A stretch of DNA of 64,000 nucleotides, from assembly GCF_020360975.1 (NCBI RefSeq), contig NW_025408673.1:1922001-1986000 (forward strand), read 5' to 3'. The translations under genes were made by a program, and so were the position numbers. The notes below the pieces were generated by a model. It saw only the letters and a program-made list of their open reading frames with translations. It ran no database searches and had not been told where the DNA came from. The stretch comes from Hirsutella rhossiliensis. Its lineage: Eukaryota; Ascomycota; Sordariomycetes; Hypocreales; Ophiocordycipitaceae. This document shows positions 43,601 to 54,418 of the stretch, one piece after another (within the stretch, counting starts at the first letter, position 1; the number at the start of each line of letters is the position of its first letter).

Positions 43601-46469
43601 TCTAACCGTTATCCGTATTATCGTCGGATAAACTTAGTACCCTAAAGGTTTCGGGTTCCCCGCTATCTATAACGTTAGTTACGGCTATATCTCTAAGGAT
43701 ATCGTAGCTATATATTTAGACTAGCTAGGCTTGCTCTTTTCTTTTTATATCGTAGCTTATAGACTCGTTAAACTATATATTAGCTAATATTATTAGTTTA
43801 TTCTATCTAATTAACGGTATCTATACGACGTATTATTAAGTAGACCTATAGCCTACTAGGTAGCCGATATAAGCTCTCTACTTAAGGGGTAATTACGTCT
43901 TATATAACTTAATATGTTTTAATACCGTAATTATTATTAGGAACGCTATATAGCTAAAGACCCTTAAATATATAATGTCTAGTTTAATATCTTTAATATA
44001 GTAATATAGTAGATTATTTTCTTTTATCTAGGTCTACTAACGCTTATATAAGCTCTGCTAGCTATAATTATATAATTCGAAGGGTGTTATATTAAGTAGG
44101 TATACTACTATACGGTATATCTCTTGCTATAGCTCTTCTAGAAGCTTTAAGTTAAGCCTTATAACCCTTACTTTTTCCTTTACTATTGCCCTTAATCTCT
44201 CTACGTAACCGTTTTATATAGGCGTTAAAGGGGCTAACTATATAACTTATATCCCTCTATTAGTTATATAATCTATTTATTCTATTATTAAAAGAGCCCT
44301 TTCCCCGTTAGTAACTAATATAGTTATTTTAACTCCGTACTAGGTCTTAAATAACGCTATAAAGTTATTAAAGATATCCCTAATACCCGTTTTTCTTTCT
44401 ATTAGGTAATAGAACCTTATAGATATATCTATATAGGTAAATAGGGCGAAGTTCTTTTCCCCGTTATATGCTATTATAGGGCTAGGGTAAAGGTCGAAGC
44501 TAACTTATACCCCTAGACCTTTAGGCCTTAGGGATAGTATTTTTCTCGAGACTTCCCTCTTAGCTTTCCCTATTACGTATATCTAATAGCTATATATTAT
44601 AGGGCCTTAAAGCTTAGTGCCTAGGCAGGCTTTTAATAGCTTTTCTAGTGATTTTAGACTAGGATGCCTAAGGCGGCGATACTATAGGTTACCCACCCCC
44701 CTAGTTAGCGGCTTAGGCGCTTATATAACTACGAATACCCGCTTATACTACGGGAGTGTTCCTATTACGAATTAACCTTCGAAGTCGGTTAGTTTAATAC
44801 AAACCTCCTTCGTAGGTTCCGAATAGAGGTATCCTAGGAGCTGGTTCTAGAATATCCCTACCGTTATCCCTAGCCTAGCTAAGAAGACACTTATCGGTAT
44901 TTCTAGGATAAAGTAGGCATCTAGTAAGGTTATCTTTCTACCGTTAATTATAGGGATAACTACTATTCCTATTCCTTATACCCTAAAGGCTTAGTCTTTA
45001 ACCTAGACTTCGTTAGTAGAACCCTACTTAAAGGTTCCTTCCTAGAACTAACCTAGGTTATTAAAGAGGTTAATATCGGCCCCTAAGTCGTATATTAATT
45101 TATCGGTAAGTAACGGCGTTCCCTTTATAGCCGTATTTACCCTAGATAGAGTGACCGTGTTAATAGTCTTTCCTAGCCCGTTATTACTAATAATAGTATC
45201 TGCTAGTTCTCTTCCTTTAGGGTAGGAATTAGGGGTCTAGGCTATGCATTTTACTTTCTCGTCTAGATAGTCCTTTAGCCGTTTTTCGATATTCTATTTA
45301 GCTAGATTACTATATTTCTAGCCTATCGGGGGCTTCTTATTATATATCACCTATAGTAAGTAGTAATTTTCCTACTAGCTTATTAAGCTATTAACGTGCT
45401 GCTTATAGCTAGCATATTTAGCTTAGGTGTCTAATTTCCTAGAGATTTAATTAGCGCTTCCCCTTTTTATAGGTAGTTATAACTTCTTTCTATAGGTATA
45501 TTCTTATTTAAAGTTAGCGATTAGGTTCCTTAGGGGAAGTTAATCTTTACTATGTCTTTCGTTATAGAGGTCGAGAGCCCTTATTATTATAGACTAATAT
45601 AGGTCCTACTCGTCTACCGCTATAAGAAAGTCCTATCTAATTCTTATATCGTTAAGTATATCGACCTTAAGGTCTTATAAATCTATAATAATTTAGTCGA
45701 GCTATTCTACCTATGCTTTCTAGTCTTATATACCTCTTTTATTAATAGAGGTCGTATATCTCTTGTAAATTAGCTTTTTCTCCTTTACCCTTAAAGGCAA
45801 GGCTTACTTCTTTAATTCCTTAATTTTCTCTCTTAGGCTATTATATATTAGGGTTATCCCTTAAAGCCCTTTACTAATCGTTTTCTTAATTAATTCTTCG
45901 AGTGCGATTAGGGCTTTCTACTAGACCTTATAGCGATCGAATTATAGCTAGAACCTTTTCTCGAGGTTATAAAAGGAGTCCTTTATATCCTAATATCGTT
46001 CGTTATAGCCTATTCGCCTCGCTAGGAACGCAGCCTCGGTTTTATCTTCTCGTTAGGATAGTCTCCCTCTAAGGTTAATAATAAATTACTCCTAGTCCGG
46101 CTATTAGGGCTATTTAAGCTCCTTTATACCGTCTAGGTTAGTATATTCTAAATCTCGTAAGTCTAGGCCTACGATTTAATCCCCAATCTATAAGGTCTAA
46201 TCGAGGCTTTCCTTTAGTCTTACGATATAATTATCCCCTCTTACTTCCTTTAACGTTATCTTAGGAAAATAAGGGGTTCTAGCTTAATAAGTAATATCCT
46301 TTTTTAAGGGATATATAATTCGTATAATTCGTATATTTCTAGTAGTGCCCCTTAGTATAGCTAGGTTCCTTGCCTTAATACTATAATTTAAGCGTTATAA
46401 CGGCGTTAATAGCTCGTAAATAGCTTTAAAGGTAATATCGGCGGGCAAAAGATAGTCTAGCTATATAGG
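40651..46469 (-). pseudogene. Copia gag-pol remnant
   Basis: On the minus strand the order is gag-like DNA, integrase, reverse transcriptase and RNase H, the Copia order. Integrase-like sequence lies at about 44100-44400. The reverse-transcriptase box is at about 42410-42450, reading IIFIFVDNIVII where Copia elements have a YVDD-type motif (Asp-to-Asn and similar changes fit G-to-A). RNase H lies at about 41700-41930, with SDSLYADNLETRKS and KATK-stop-ATIITSSIKAKLLAL. Nearly every Trp and Gln codon has become a stop. The element cannot encode active proteins. Confidence 0.85.
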
Positions 46470-46482
46470 CCGGGCTTATAAC
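46470..46482 (-). other. Copia primer-binding site, half-tRNA iMet type
   Basis: On the minus strand GTTATAAGCCCGG follows the 5-prime LTR directly. It differs by one G-to-A from GTTATGAGCCCGG, the complement of the anticodon arm of eukaryotic initiator tRNA-Met as I know it. Copia-class elements are known to prime from a tRNA-iMet fragment cut in the anticodon loop. Confidence 0.65.
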
Positions 46483-46772
46483 TCTTAAGTAGTGGCTTAA
46501 GAGCATAGTAGAAGAAATAGGGGCATAGAAAGGTGAATTTAGTAATATATATCTTAGTCTATCTATTAGGATAAGGGAGGGGCTTATATAGGTATAGTGA
46601 CCACACATAGCTAGCTAAAAGAGGGCAATAGGATATTCCTATACCTAAGTTAGGCCTATATAGTGTCCTTGGGCTAGGGGAGTCATGTTGTTCAGGCAGG
46701 CTTCCTTGTGCATGACTATTGGGTCCACTGAGCATGACTGTGGCCTCTTATGCCCACTCTCTCTCCTCAACA
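46483..46772 (-). repeat. 5-prime LTR of the Copia element
   Basis: 290 bp beginning TGTTGAGG on the minus strand. The outer 100 bases (about 46670-46772) are almost free of C-to-T decay, while the inner half is strongly decayed. Confidence 0.93.
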
Positions 46773-46777
46773 CAAAC
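46773..46777. other. Right target-site duplication CAAAC
   Basis: Exact copy of 40346-40350. Confidence 0.85.
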
Positions 46778-49118
46778 TCTCACGCTAGGTTGCCTCTAGG
46801 AGCCGACCGCCTTTCGCCTGACCTCGAACAATTAACCAGGTGTCGAGCTTGGCTTATGTCTACCTTCCAAGAGCCCTTATGTCCCCCAACGCCGGCACCA
46901 TTGCGTCCGATCGGCATAGATGTCCGCCGCATCAAGTTTCGCCATCCAGCTTACCCCGAATTCGAGCCAGATCTCCTATGCTTGAGTGCCGTGGATGGCG
47001 AGCATAGAGACGGCATCGACTACGACACGGCATTCGTCTCTTGCTGTATTGTGACTGGCAATAAATGGAGTGTCGCGTGGCTTGCATGCAGGGATGCTAA
47101 AGGCTTGTTTACACGAATCCAACGGCCTGACAATGGCACACTGCGAGAAGAGAAATATTACTTTATGATCGGTGATGATCCGAAATGTAAATAACTGCTT
47201 ATCTCTATTCTCCGAACCTCTAAAGCTAGACTGACGTCCTATCTAGACCAATATCCGGTGCATCCATCTTTCGACCATTGGCGGTTTCCCCACGACGACC
47301 TTCCCGCCCTCTGGGCAGAACTGGCGATTGCCCCGGCTGACGCCACGCGCCCATCTAAGCAGAGAGCTGCCGCAGACAATCGAGACATAACTTGCCGAAT
47401 ATCCGGGCACTATAATGCTACCGAAATCGCCTATCTTATACCCCGGTCGGCCGGCCACTAGTTTAAGTCGAATAATATAAAGAGGTAGGAATCTGATGCT
47501 TTAACTCTTACGATAGGAGTAGCTTGAGCGGTAGATCGCTAGGCTAATAATTCTTCCCCTTAAGGTATTATCGCTTTTATAACCCTTAAGATATTAATAA
47601 CGAGAAGAACCTACTTATTCTCTATAGGGACCTCTATTACCTCTTTAACTAAAGGCGCTTTACGTTTATAGTAAAACGGTCTAGCTATAAGGCACCTCTA
47701 TAAGTTATAATATATATACTATCGCTATAAGGCTTAACTAAACTTATTAACCTTTACTATAATCGTCTCCCTTAAACGATAATAAGTATTTTAGCTAAGA
47801 TATTTTTTATATAATTTATATAGGCTATCTTTACTAATAATATATTTCCTTTCTTTTAAGGCTTTTAAAAGTACTCTATACTTTTATTCGATATTAATAT
47901 AGGCGGCCTCTTTATTTATAAACTATAAGCAGTATAAATTTATTAAAAGTTAGTCCTTTTTAGTCTATATCCGCGAAGTTATAGTATTAGCCCTTAAAAA
48001 AGAAAGCTTAATTAAGTTTATTAAGAACTATATAATAAGGCTTATAGTATAAGTAATACTAAGTAAGAAGGTACTACTAAGGATAACTTAGGCTTAGAAG
48101 ATAAACCTAGGGGGCGACGTGCCCTAGCTAATACTATGCGCCTATTTAAGTAGAGAGCTATTATAGATAATCGAGATATAACTTATTAAATATCTAGGCA
48201 CTATAATACTACTAAAATCGCCTATCTTATACCTTAGTTAGCCGGCTATTAGTTTAAGTCGAATAATATAAAGAGGTAGGAATCTAATACTTTAACTCTT
48301 ATAATAGGAGTAGCTTAAGCGGTAGATCGCTAGGCTAATAATTCTTCCCCTTAAGGTATTATCGCTTTTATAACCCTTAAGATATTAACGATAAGAAGAA
48401 CTTACTTATTCTCTATAAGGACCTCTATTACCTCTTTAACTAAAGGCGCTTTATATTTATAGTAAAACGGTCTAGCTATAAGGCACCTCTATAAGTTATA
48501 ATATATATACTATCGCTATAGGGCTTAACTAAACTTATTAACCTTTATTATAATTATCTCCCTTAAACGATAATAGGCGTTTTAGCTAAGATACTTTTTA
48601 CGCGATTTATATAGGCTATCTTTACCGACGATATATTTCCTTTCTTTTAGGGCTTCTAAGAGTACTCTATGCTTTTATTCGATATTAATATAGGCGGCCT
48701 CTCTGTCTATAAACTACGAGCGGTATAAATTCGTTAAAAGTTAGTCTTTTTCGGTCTATATCCGCGAAGTCATAGTATTAGCCCTCGAAAAAGAAAGCTT
48801 AATTAAGTTTATTAAGAACTATATAATAAGGCTTATAGTATAAGCAATACTAAGTAGGAAAGCACTGCTAGGGATAACTTAGGCTTAGAAGATAAACCTA
48901 GGGGGCGACGCCGAAATCGCAGCCTGGATTAGAGTGAATGCGAGTCACCTCCTGGTCTCGCTAATGAGTCTTACTTATTAGGATCCGCCGCTATATCTGA
49001 GGACTTGCTGGAGAAGGGACCTTATAAGCTATCGACGACTGACATCCATAGAGACGACATCTCCATAGACGACAAGCCGCCTCAAAAACGTCAATGCCGC
49101 CACTCCATAGATCAGTAA
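46778..49118 (+). pseudogene. HNH-nuclease-like fungal gene, split by Copia and internally duplicated
   Basis: The plus-strand frame after the Copia element reads GIDVRRIKFRHPAYPEFEPD and EEKYYFMIGDDPKCK, then an intron at 47187-47246 (GTAAAT, CTGAC, CTAG), then HPSFDHWRFPHDDLPALW. The HNH-type block CRISGHYNATEIAYLIP follows; the expected His is Tyr (CAT to TAT), and TAG at 47459-47461 sits where Trp is usual. The rest is RIP-damaged and copied in tandem (47330-48910). The C-terminal tail returns undamaged at about 48950-49118 (SYLLGSAAISEDLLEKG, KPPQKRQCRHS). The 5-prime end was separated by the Copia insertion. Such HNH proteins are expanded in ascomycete accessory genomes; their role is unknown. 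Confidence 0.7.
47330..48910 (+). repeat. 790-bp tandem duplication with RIP
   Basis: Unit A (47330-48120) and unit B (48121-48910) align end to end. Differences are nearly all C/T or G/A: for example GCCCCGGCTGACGCCACGCG in A is GCCCTAGCTAATACTATGCG in B. Both units end in ATAAACCTAGGGGGCGACG. Damage is weakest at the outer ends (47330-47460 in A and about 48650-48910 in B) and strongest in the middle. Confidence 0.92.
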
Positions 49119-49958
49119 GAGATTACTGTCCCCTAGGCCGCTAAGGATGATGGGGTACACGTGGTCATGGCGGAGAGGGGACTTGGTCGGCCTAGCCCTC
49201 TGTGTATATACATACTTATCGTAATTAAAGTCTGCGTAGTGTTAAACTATTAATACTAAGAAGTGAGCCGATGTATAACGAAGATTAACCTGCATCTATA
49301 ACCCTCCAGCTCAGCCAAGTTATATATATATGTGGACTTTATTGGCACACTAGCATATTGCTGTTTGCACACTCGCCCTATTTTTAAGATACTGTCGGCT
49401 AGTATATAGGCACCGCTGTTAGTAGGTCACCTGAAGGATCAAGGGAGGGCCACCTGAAGGATCATTATGAGGCCATGTATCGGGGACCCATAAAGACCTC
49501 ACGTATGGGGCCAGTTTGGTGCCTATGTAAGTCACCTGAGGGTCCCTCTGACTACGGCATAAATAGGGCCCTGTGGCCGCTTCTTTCTAGCTAGATCATG
49601 CATCTTTATCCTTTCTTGTGCTGCCCCTACCTCATGAGTACCAGAATAACAGTCCATCGACAGATACGTACCAACGCCAGCCCGCCCCGCCTATTTGTAG
49701 CGGGCCGCGCCTGGCAGGTAAATAATAGCGGTACCGCCCAAATGCCCGCACCCGCCCACATACACACATACACACTCATACACACACATAACGCATGCCT
49801 CTCAATTCGCTTAATAGACGTGCAGCGGGCACCGCGTACACGTGCCCTCGCAGCGAGGGAGACACGGATGTGCAGCGGGCATCGCGTGCCCTCGCAGCGA
49901 GGGAGGTTGAGAGAGCCGGATGATCTCGACGGAAGTGAAAAAGGCGTGGAGTTTGGCT
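49119..49958. other. Intergenic with short direct repeats and hairpins
   Basis: No gene is recognised. CACCTGAAGGATCA occurs at 49428 and 49451, with a partial copy at 49533. Two direct units (49820-49861 and 49870-49905) share GTGCAGCGGGCA and each contains the perfect hairpin CCCTCGCAGCGAGGG (49845-49859 and 49889-49903). Confidence 0.6.
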
Positions 49959-49966
49959 TTTGTTGA

Positions 49967-50031
49967 GGCCCAAGTTATCTATCCACCCACTTTCATTAAC
50001 TGTACACCCAAAAAGTGGATTAACTGTGGCT
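49967..50031 (+). repeat. Left TIR of the MULE
   Basis: About 65 bp, imperfect inverted match to 52514-52577 with a few substitutions and one-base gaps. Confidence 0.8.
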
Positions 50032-50482
50032 GACGGCCGAAGAGGGCCGATACCGCCAATTTGTATGCACACATTCTCTACGATAAGTAGAGCCAGGTAG
50101 TAACAGTTCTCCTTCAACGATAAGGCACCCAAAATTGAAGCTATTCGTACTGCGCTTTCTATGCTGATGAGACTATTCTTTGGTGTTTACAACAGGCCTC
50201 CTTCTTCGAGTGCACTACGTGCCTGATCCGCTTCATCTAACTGTGATTCCAATTGATCCCATACATCCTCAAGGGCGGCATCGTCCGTGAGGCCGGCGAC
50301 GAAGATGCAGTCTTGGGTCTCCCGCCGTACCGGCTGATCGTCATCATCAGAGACTGGCGTTTGACGCCCGGCTTGTTGATACGCCCGTTGCATCCGTGTG
50401 CCTGCCTCGTACGTATCGCCGTTTTCCTCGATGTGCCGCAGCCCTCGTTCCGTTGAAGTCATCGCGGCCGTTACCGTACCCG

Positions 50483-52345
50483 TCATCGCCGCTGGTGCCG
50501 TTGAGGAGGAGGCAGTCGTATAGCCTCAGCCCGCTCATGCCGTTCAGCGATCTCGTGATGTGACGGATCCCGCCGCGTTGATCTTGACCGCCGTGACTCT
50601 TCGAGGTTGAGTGAGCCCTTGGGGCGGCCCTTAGCCCTGATAACTTGTGGCTCGTATGGTGCCCGAGTAGGGCTTGTGCCCTGAGCGCTTGTATCGATCG
50701 GAATATACCAAAATGGGTCGAAGTCGTCGAGTGTAAGGAGGTATTGGTGTTGATAGACTCGAAGATTCGATGGCAGCACGGTAGCCCTCGACTAGTAGCC
50801 CAATTACAAGGACATTGACCTGGCGGCGGTTTGGCCCGTTGACTTCGGGGTCTAGAGGATCTTGCGATGCTCATCTATTAGTAGCTTTAACGCATATGAC
50901 GATACTCGCTCGCGGATCGGCATATACGGCGCCTGTAGGAGAACGTTGATATCTTGTGGAGGTTTCGATTCTCTATCGCTGTGATCTGAGCAGCCTGATG
51001 GCCCCAGAAGCGTTCGAATCGTTGGAAAACGGTCGTCAAATCGCCCGTACAGGACCAAAGGAACTTCTTCATATGAGAGTGAAGTCCTCGACGATCGAGG
51101 TCGTTGTACGCCCGAAGTGGCGATATTGATTAACGAAACAAGATACAAACTTCTCCTTCCAAGGCGTTAGCCACGTATTGCAACAGTATTGTATAGCTGC
51201 AAGCGGGTGGCGGCCTGGTGTCTCAAATTGGCGTAAACGTTCGTTGAAGCTATTCACATCTTGTGACTTGACGATCTCGTTCCACTCTTGTAGAAACGCT
51301 TGGAATGCCGGGGCCCGTACGACTCGATTGCCGATTTTGATGCCTTAGGGAAAATTGCTTGCATTTCGCAACGACATTCTGGTTAATATGCCACGTGCAG
51401 AGAAGGTTAGTACTGTTTTGAAGCTCGCGAAAGCTATCTAACGCCTTAAGCAACGCAGTATCTCGGTCCGTGACAGTGACCCTTGGAAATGGGATCGACT
51501 CCTTCTCGCAAAGGACTAGCAGCAACGAGATAGCCCAATAGTAATGGGACTCGGTCTCGCCGTTCAAGAAGATAGAGGCAATAGAGAACGTTTTGTTATC
51601 TCGAGTGGCCGCGCAGATATTCAATAACGGCATATTGAATCGGTTCGTCTTGTAGGTACAGTCGAGGACGAGGACATCGTGATGCTGACGCCATCGATGG
51701 AAGGTAGCACGAGGCGCGAGAAATAGCCCAGTTAGCCGGCCCTGGGGATCACGACTATCTCGATGAAAGAAGTCGGACTTATCTAGCCGGTCGTAGAGAA
51801 ACTGAAGAGGCGTACGGCCAGCTAGTTCTTCCTGACGGTGCCTAGCCAAGGCGTTACTCACGTCTTGAGCCGTGATACCGGCTAAACGAGGATCGTCGTG
51901 AACCAGGTCACGAAGCTCGCCAGCAATATCGGTCGGCCGGGTATTGTTATTAAACTTCCGGATAATGTCGTCGCGATACTTCTGGATAACAAGCGCCCGG
52001 TACTTCGGAAAGACCATCGGGTCATCAACAAGGCGATGATTGTGAACATCGTGAAGATAAGAGATAGTCCAGTAACCGCGTTTTTCCTTCAACGAGAGGC
52101 GAAATTCACAGTCTGTTTTCTGGGTTGCTGTATTGAGGCGACGACGAGAGATATGAGCAGCTTTATCCTTCCGATTTTCGTAGGGCCGGCCTTGATACAA
52201 CGAACAAGTGCAGACTTGCGTTGGCCAGCGTTATCCCGCTTCGATGTTCGAATGTGTAGGCGTAGCCCTCAGCCTCAACAACGGTATCGGCGGCTTCCAT
52301 CGCGGCCTGGAAGGTCGGGAATAGTGTCTTCGTAAGCGACTCCAT
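50483..52345 (-). pseudogene. MULE transposase with several frameshifts
   Basis: The start region (52345, MESLTKTLFPTFQAAME, AEGYAYTF) is a FAR1-like DNA-binding start that shifts frame about 52200-52280. A 316-codon frame (51250-52200) carries the MULE catalytic domain: DVLVLDCTYKTNRFNMPLLN with the first Asp, VTVTDRDTALLKAL with the second, and CTWHINQNV. The frame changes again near 51260-51330, with continuing segments at 51069-51257 (FNERLRQFETPGRHPL, VNQYRHFGRTTTS) and a SWIM-like Cys/His block near 50790-50860 (CPCNWATSRGLPCCHR). The C-terminus (DDFDPFWYIP, VIRAKGRPKGS, STRRDPSHHE) ends about 50483. At least three frame breaks make this copy non-autonomous. Confidence 0.8.
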
Positions 52346-52513
52346 GATTCGGGCTCGTAAGGGCAGAAAACGCGGTGCGAATAGCTTCAGTTTTGATGGT
52401 ATTGCTGATAGTTACGGTTACAGGATGTTGTTACGCAAGCATCACGAACTGGCCAGCTGGCCGGCCGGGAATGGGCGCACCAAAATTAGCGGCATCGGCA
52501 CTGCGCCTGACCC

Positions 52514-52577
52514 AGCCACAGTTGATCCACTTTTTGGTGTACAGTTAATAAAAGGAGGTGTATAGATAATTGGGCCC
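52514..52577 (-). repeat. Right TIR of the MULE
   Basis: Inverted partner of 49967-50031, followed by the TTTGTTGA duplication. Confidence 0.8.
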
Positions 52578-52585
52578 TTTGTTGA

Positions 52586-53205
52586 AGCTTCTAAGCCGGC
52601 GATAGAGAAACGGCAGAGAAGGCAGCGGTAGAGGCGTGAAATTATAGATTGACGAAGGTATCTTAGCTGAACGAGGGCCACCGTATCGGCGGTTGTTGTT
52701 GTGATCTTGTTCCTCCTACGACTACACGGTCTATTAGGGAGAGAGTATATAGAGGAGGGAGAAGAAGGAATTAAAAACGGCTTCTTATCTTTCCTCTAGC
52801 CTCTAGCTGGCTCCTTCGTGATTTATAGAGAGTGCCCGTAGGTGAATCAGTTGCTATTTCCCCCTTAGGCTGTGCCCCTTTCGTCGGGTCTGCGCAAACG
52901 CTCCTTAGGAAAGCTTCGGTTGGGGTGCCGCGGTTGGTTCTGCTAGGCAGAGAAGAGCGTCTGTTTTGCTGCCTGCCTAGTAAGGCTATTTATAGGTAAA
53001 AAAGAGCTCTATTAAGGGGCTTAAGAGATATGTTGATTGAAGGAAAAAAGGTGCGAATGTGAAGCTAGCTGCGTTGCAAGACGAGATATCCTAGGGCTCT
53101 ATCCTGATTGGCTGACAGCCGCCAGCTGCAGGTCCTGCACGTGACTCCTCTTGTGGCCCAGATACACACACATATACCAAATTTGAAGCTATCACCAGCG
53201 CTGCG
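52586..53205. other. Flank between two MULE-type sequences
   Basis: No gene is recognised. The stretch directly before 53206 contains ACACACACATATACC and may be the leader of the next MULE fragment. Confidence 0.35.
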
Positions 53206-53461
53206 ATGGACCCCTTTCTCTCCCTCCTTGATGCCCCTACGCCTATCCACGATGCCCACGAAGAACGCGAAGACACGATCCCATCCCTGCCGCCTTCCCT
53301 AAGTTTCGAAACCTACGACGAGGCAAATAACTTCGTCTAGGGCTTCCTTCGCGAGAACGGCGCCGCTATTATTAAGCGGTCAAGCACATGCAAGCGAGAT
53401 ATTAATGAGGCCTCCCTTGCAACACGAGTCCTCTATATGCGATCGTGGCCAGAATGGGCGA
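53206..53461 (+). pseudogene. N-terminal fragment of a second MULE/FAR1-type transposase
   Basis: The ATG at 53206 starts MDPFLSLLDAPTPIHDAHEE. The motif FETYDEANNFV is followed by TAG (53338-53340), then GFLRENGAAIIKRSS, CKRDINEA and RVLYMRSW. In fungal MULE proteins this region reads with Gln at the stop position and leads into a Cys-Asp-Arg zinc motif, here degraded. No catalytic domain follows, so only the first 85 codons remain. Confidence 0.5.
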
Positions 53462-53779
53462 GGCGGGCTGGCGTTGGTACGTATCTTAAAATGGGGCGAG
53501 TGTTAATATGCTGGTGTGCTAATAGCAATACTCTATTAATTATAACTTACCTCTACGGAGTATAGAACGAGGGGAAACTTTAGAAGACAGACGTAGATAC
53601 GACGTGTTTAATATTCAATCTTTAATTTTAACTCGCCGGTCACCTGCGCCGGGGGTTTGTTTGAGAACATGCATTACATACACATATACCTCTGTACACA
53701 CGCATGCAGTCCCCCTTTCCGCTCGAGGGGTACGTCTAGTAAGCGTGTCTGCGTACAAGCACCGATAAAAGCACCGATG

Positions 53780-53793
53780 CACCGATATCGGTG
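53780..53793. repeat. 14-bp perfect palindrome
   Basis: CACCGATATCGGTG reads the same on both strands and overlaps the last of three GCACCGAT direct repeats starting at about 53757. Confidence 0.7.
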
Positions 53794-54400
53794 ATAAGGT
53801 GTCCTCAGAAATCGGGGCACTTCAAAACGGTTCCCTAGGCGGTTAGGAGACTAAACGCCGCAGAAGCAATTGCGGGTACGACACCTTAGTCAGGTAGCTA
53901 CTTCTCCGCTTTATCAGCCTTTACCTACGGAACCTCAGGTGCTATATAATGGAGGAGCAGGCACGGGGACTTCGCCGACTGTCATAACCACGAAGTGGCC
54001 CCGGATCGAACGCTCCTGCGGGAGAAGACAATCGCCATCGGGGCGAATCCCCGACTAACATTGCTACACTCTCTGCTTTCTTTTTCCTTTCTTTTTCTTT
54101 CTGCCCCGTAGGCCCTCCTCGAGGGGGCTTGCGGCCGGCCCATGACTTCGTGGGCTTTCTCAGTCACCCGGCCTCGGCCAAAGACTGACTACTATTACGG
54201 CTTCACTGCCGTGCCTGGAACCCGCTGACGGGGGAAGGGCCCCAATTTCCGACCGGCCTCAGAGCCTCAGAATTGCTAGATGGAGTGGTTAGGTGCTACA
54301 CACGGTCCTTAGTCCAGGTACTCGGGATATTCTATGTATCTAGTCTTCTCTAGCCTAGCACGTCTTTTGCCCTTATAGGGATGTCCCAGACGGTAATCAA

Positions 54401-54418
54401 TACTACTACTACTACTAC
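54401..54418. repeat. (TAC)n microsatellite
   Basis: Six TAC units in a row. Confidence 0.9.

Larger units (their letters stand above)
40351..46772 (-). mobile_element. Full-length Ty1/Copia LTR retrotransposon, RIP-destroyed
   Basis: The element is 6,422 bp with two 290-bp LTRs and 5-bp target duplications. It lies on the minus strand: the 5-prime LTR is 46483-46772, then a primer-binding site, coding DNA, a purine tract and the 3-prime LTR 40351-40640. Reverse-transcriptase, integrase and RNase H remnants can still be read and place it in Copia. The interior is very A+T-rich and dominated by TA steps, with stop codons in every frame, as expected after RIP. It is inserted in an HNH-like gene (46778 onward). 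Confidence 0.92.
49967..52577 (-). mobile_element. MULE (Mutator-like, Hop-type) DNA transposon
   Basis: The element is 2.61 kb with imperfect terminal inverted repeats of about 65 bp (49967-50031 and 52514-52577; shared cores such as ATTAACTGTACACC and AGTGGATTAACTGTGGCT or its close variant). An 8-bp duplication TTTGTTGA flanks it (49959-49966 and 52578-52585). It encodes a MULE transposase on the minus strand. Size, inverted repeats and duplication length fit fungal Hop-like Mutator elements. Confidence 0.85.

Noticed and set aside
47187..47246. TAA at 47192 in the HNH-like gene counted first as nonsense
   Set aside because: It lies inside a GT-AG intron with a CTGAC branch site; splicing restores the family sequence.
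54011..54055. T-arm-like hairpin (TCGGGGCGAATCCCCGA) with a second hairpin nearby
   Set aside because: The distance and pairing do not allow a complete tRNA on either strand.
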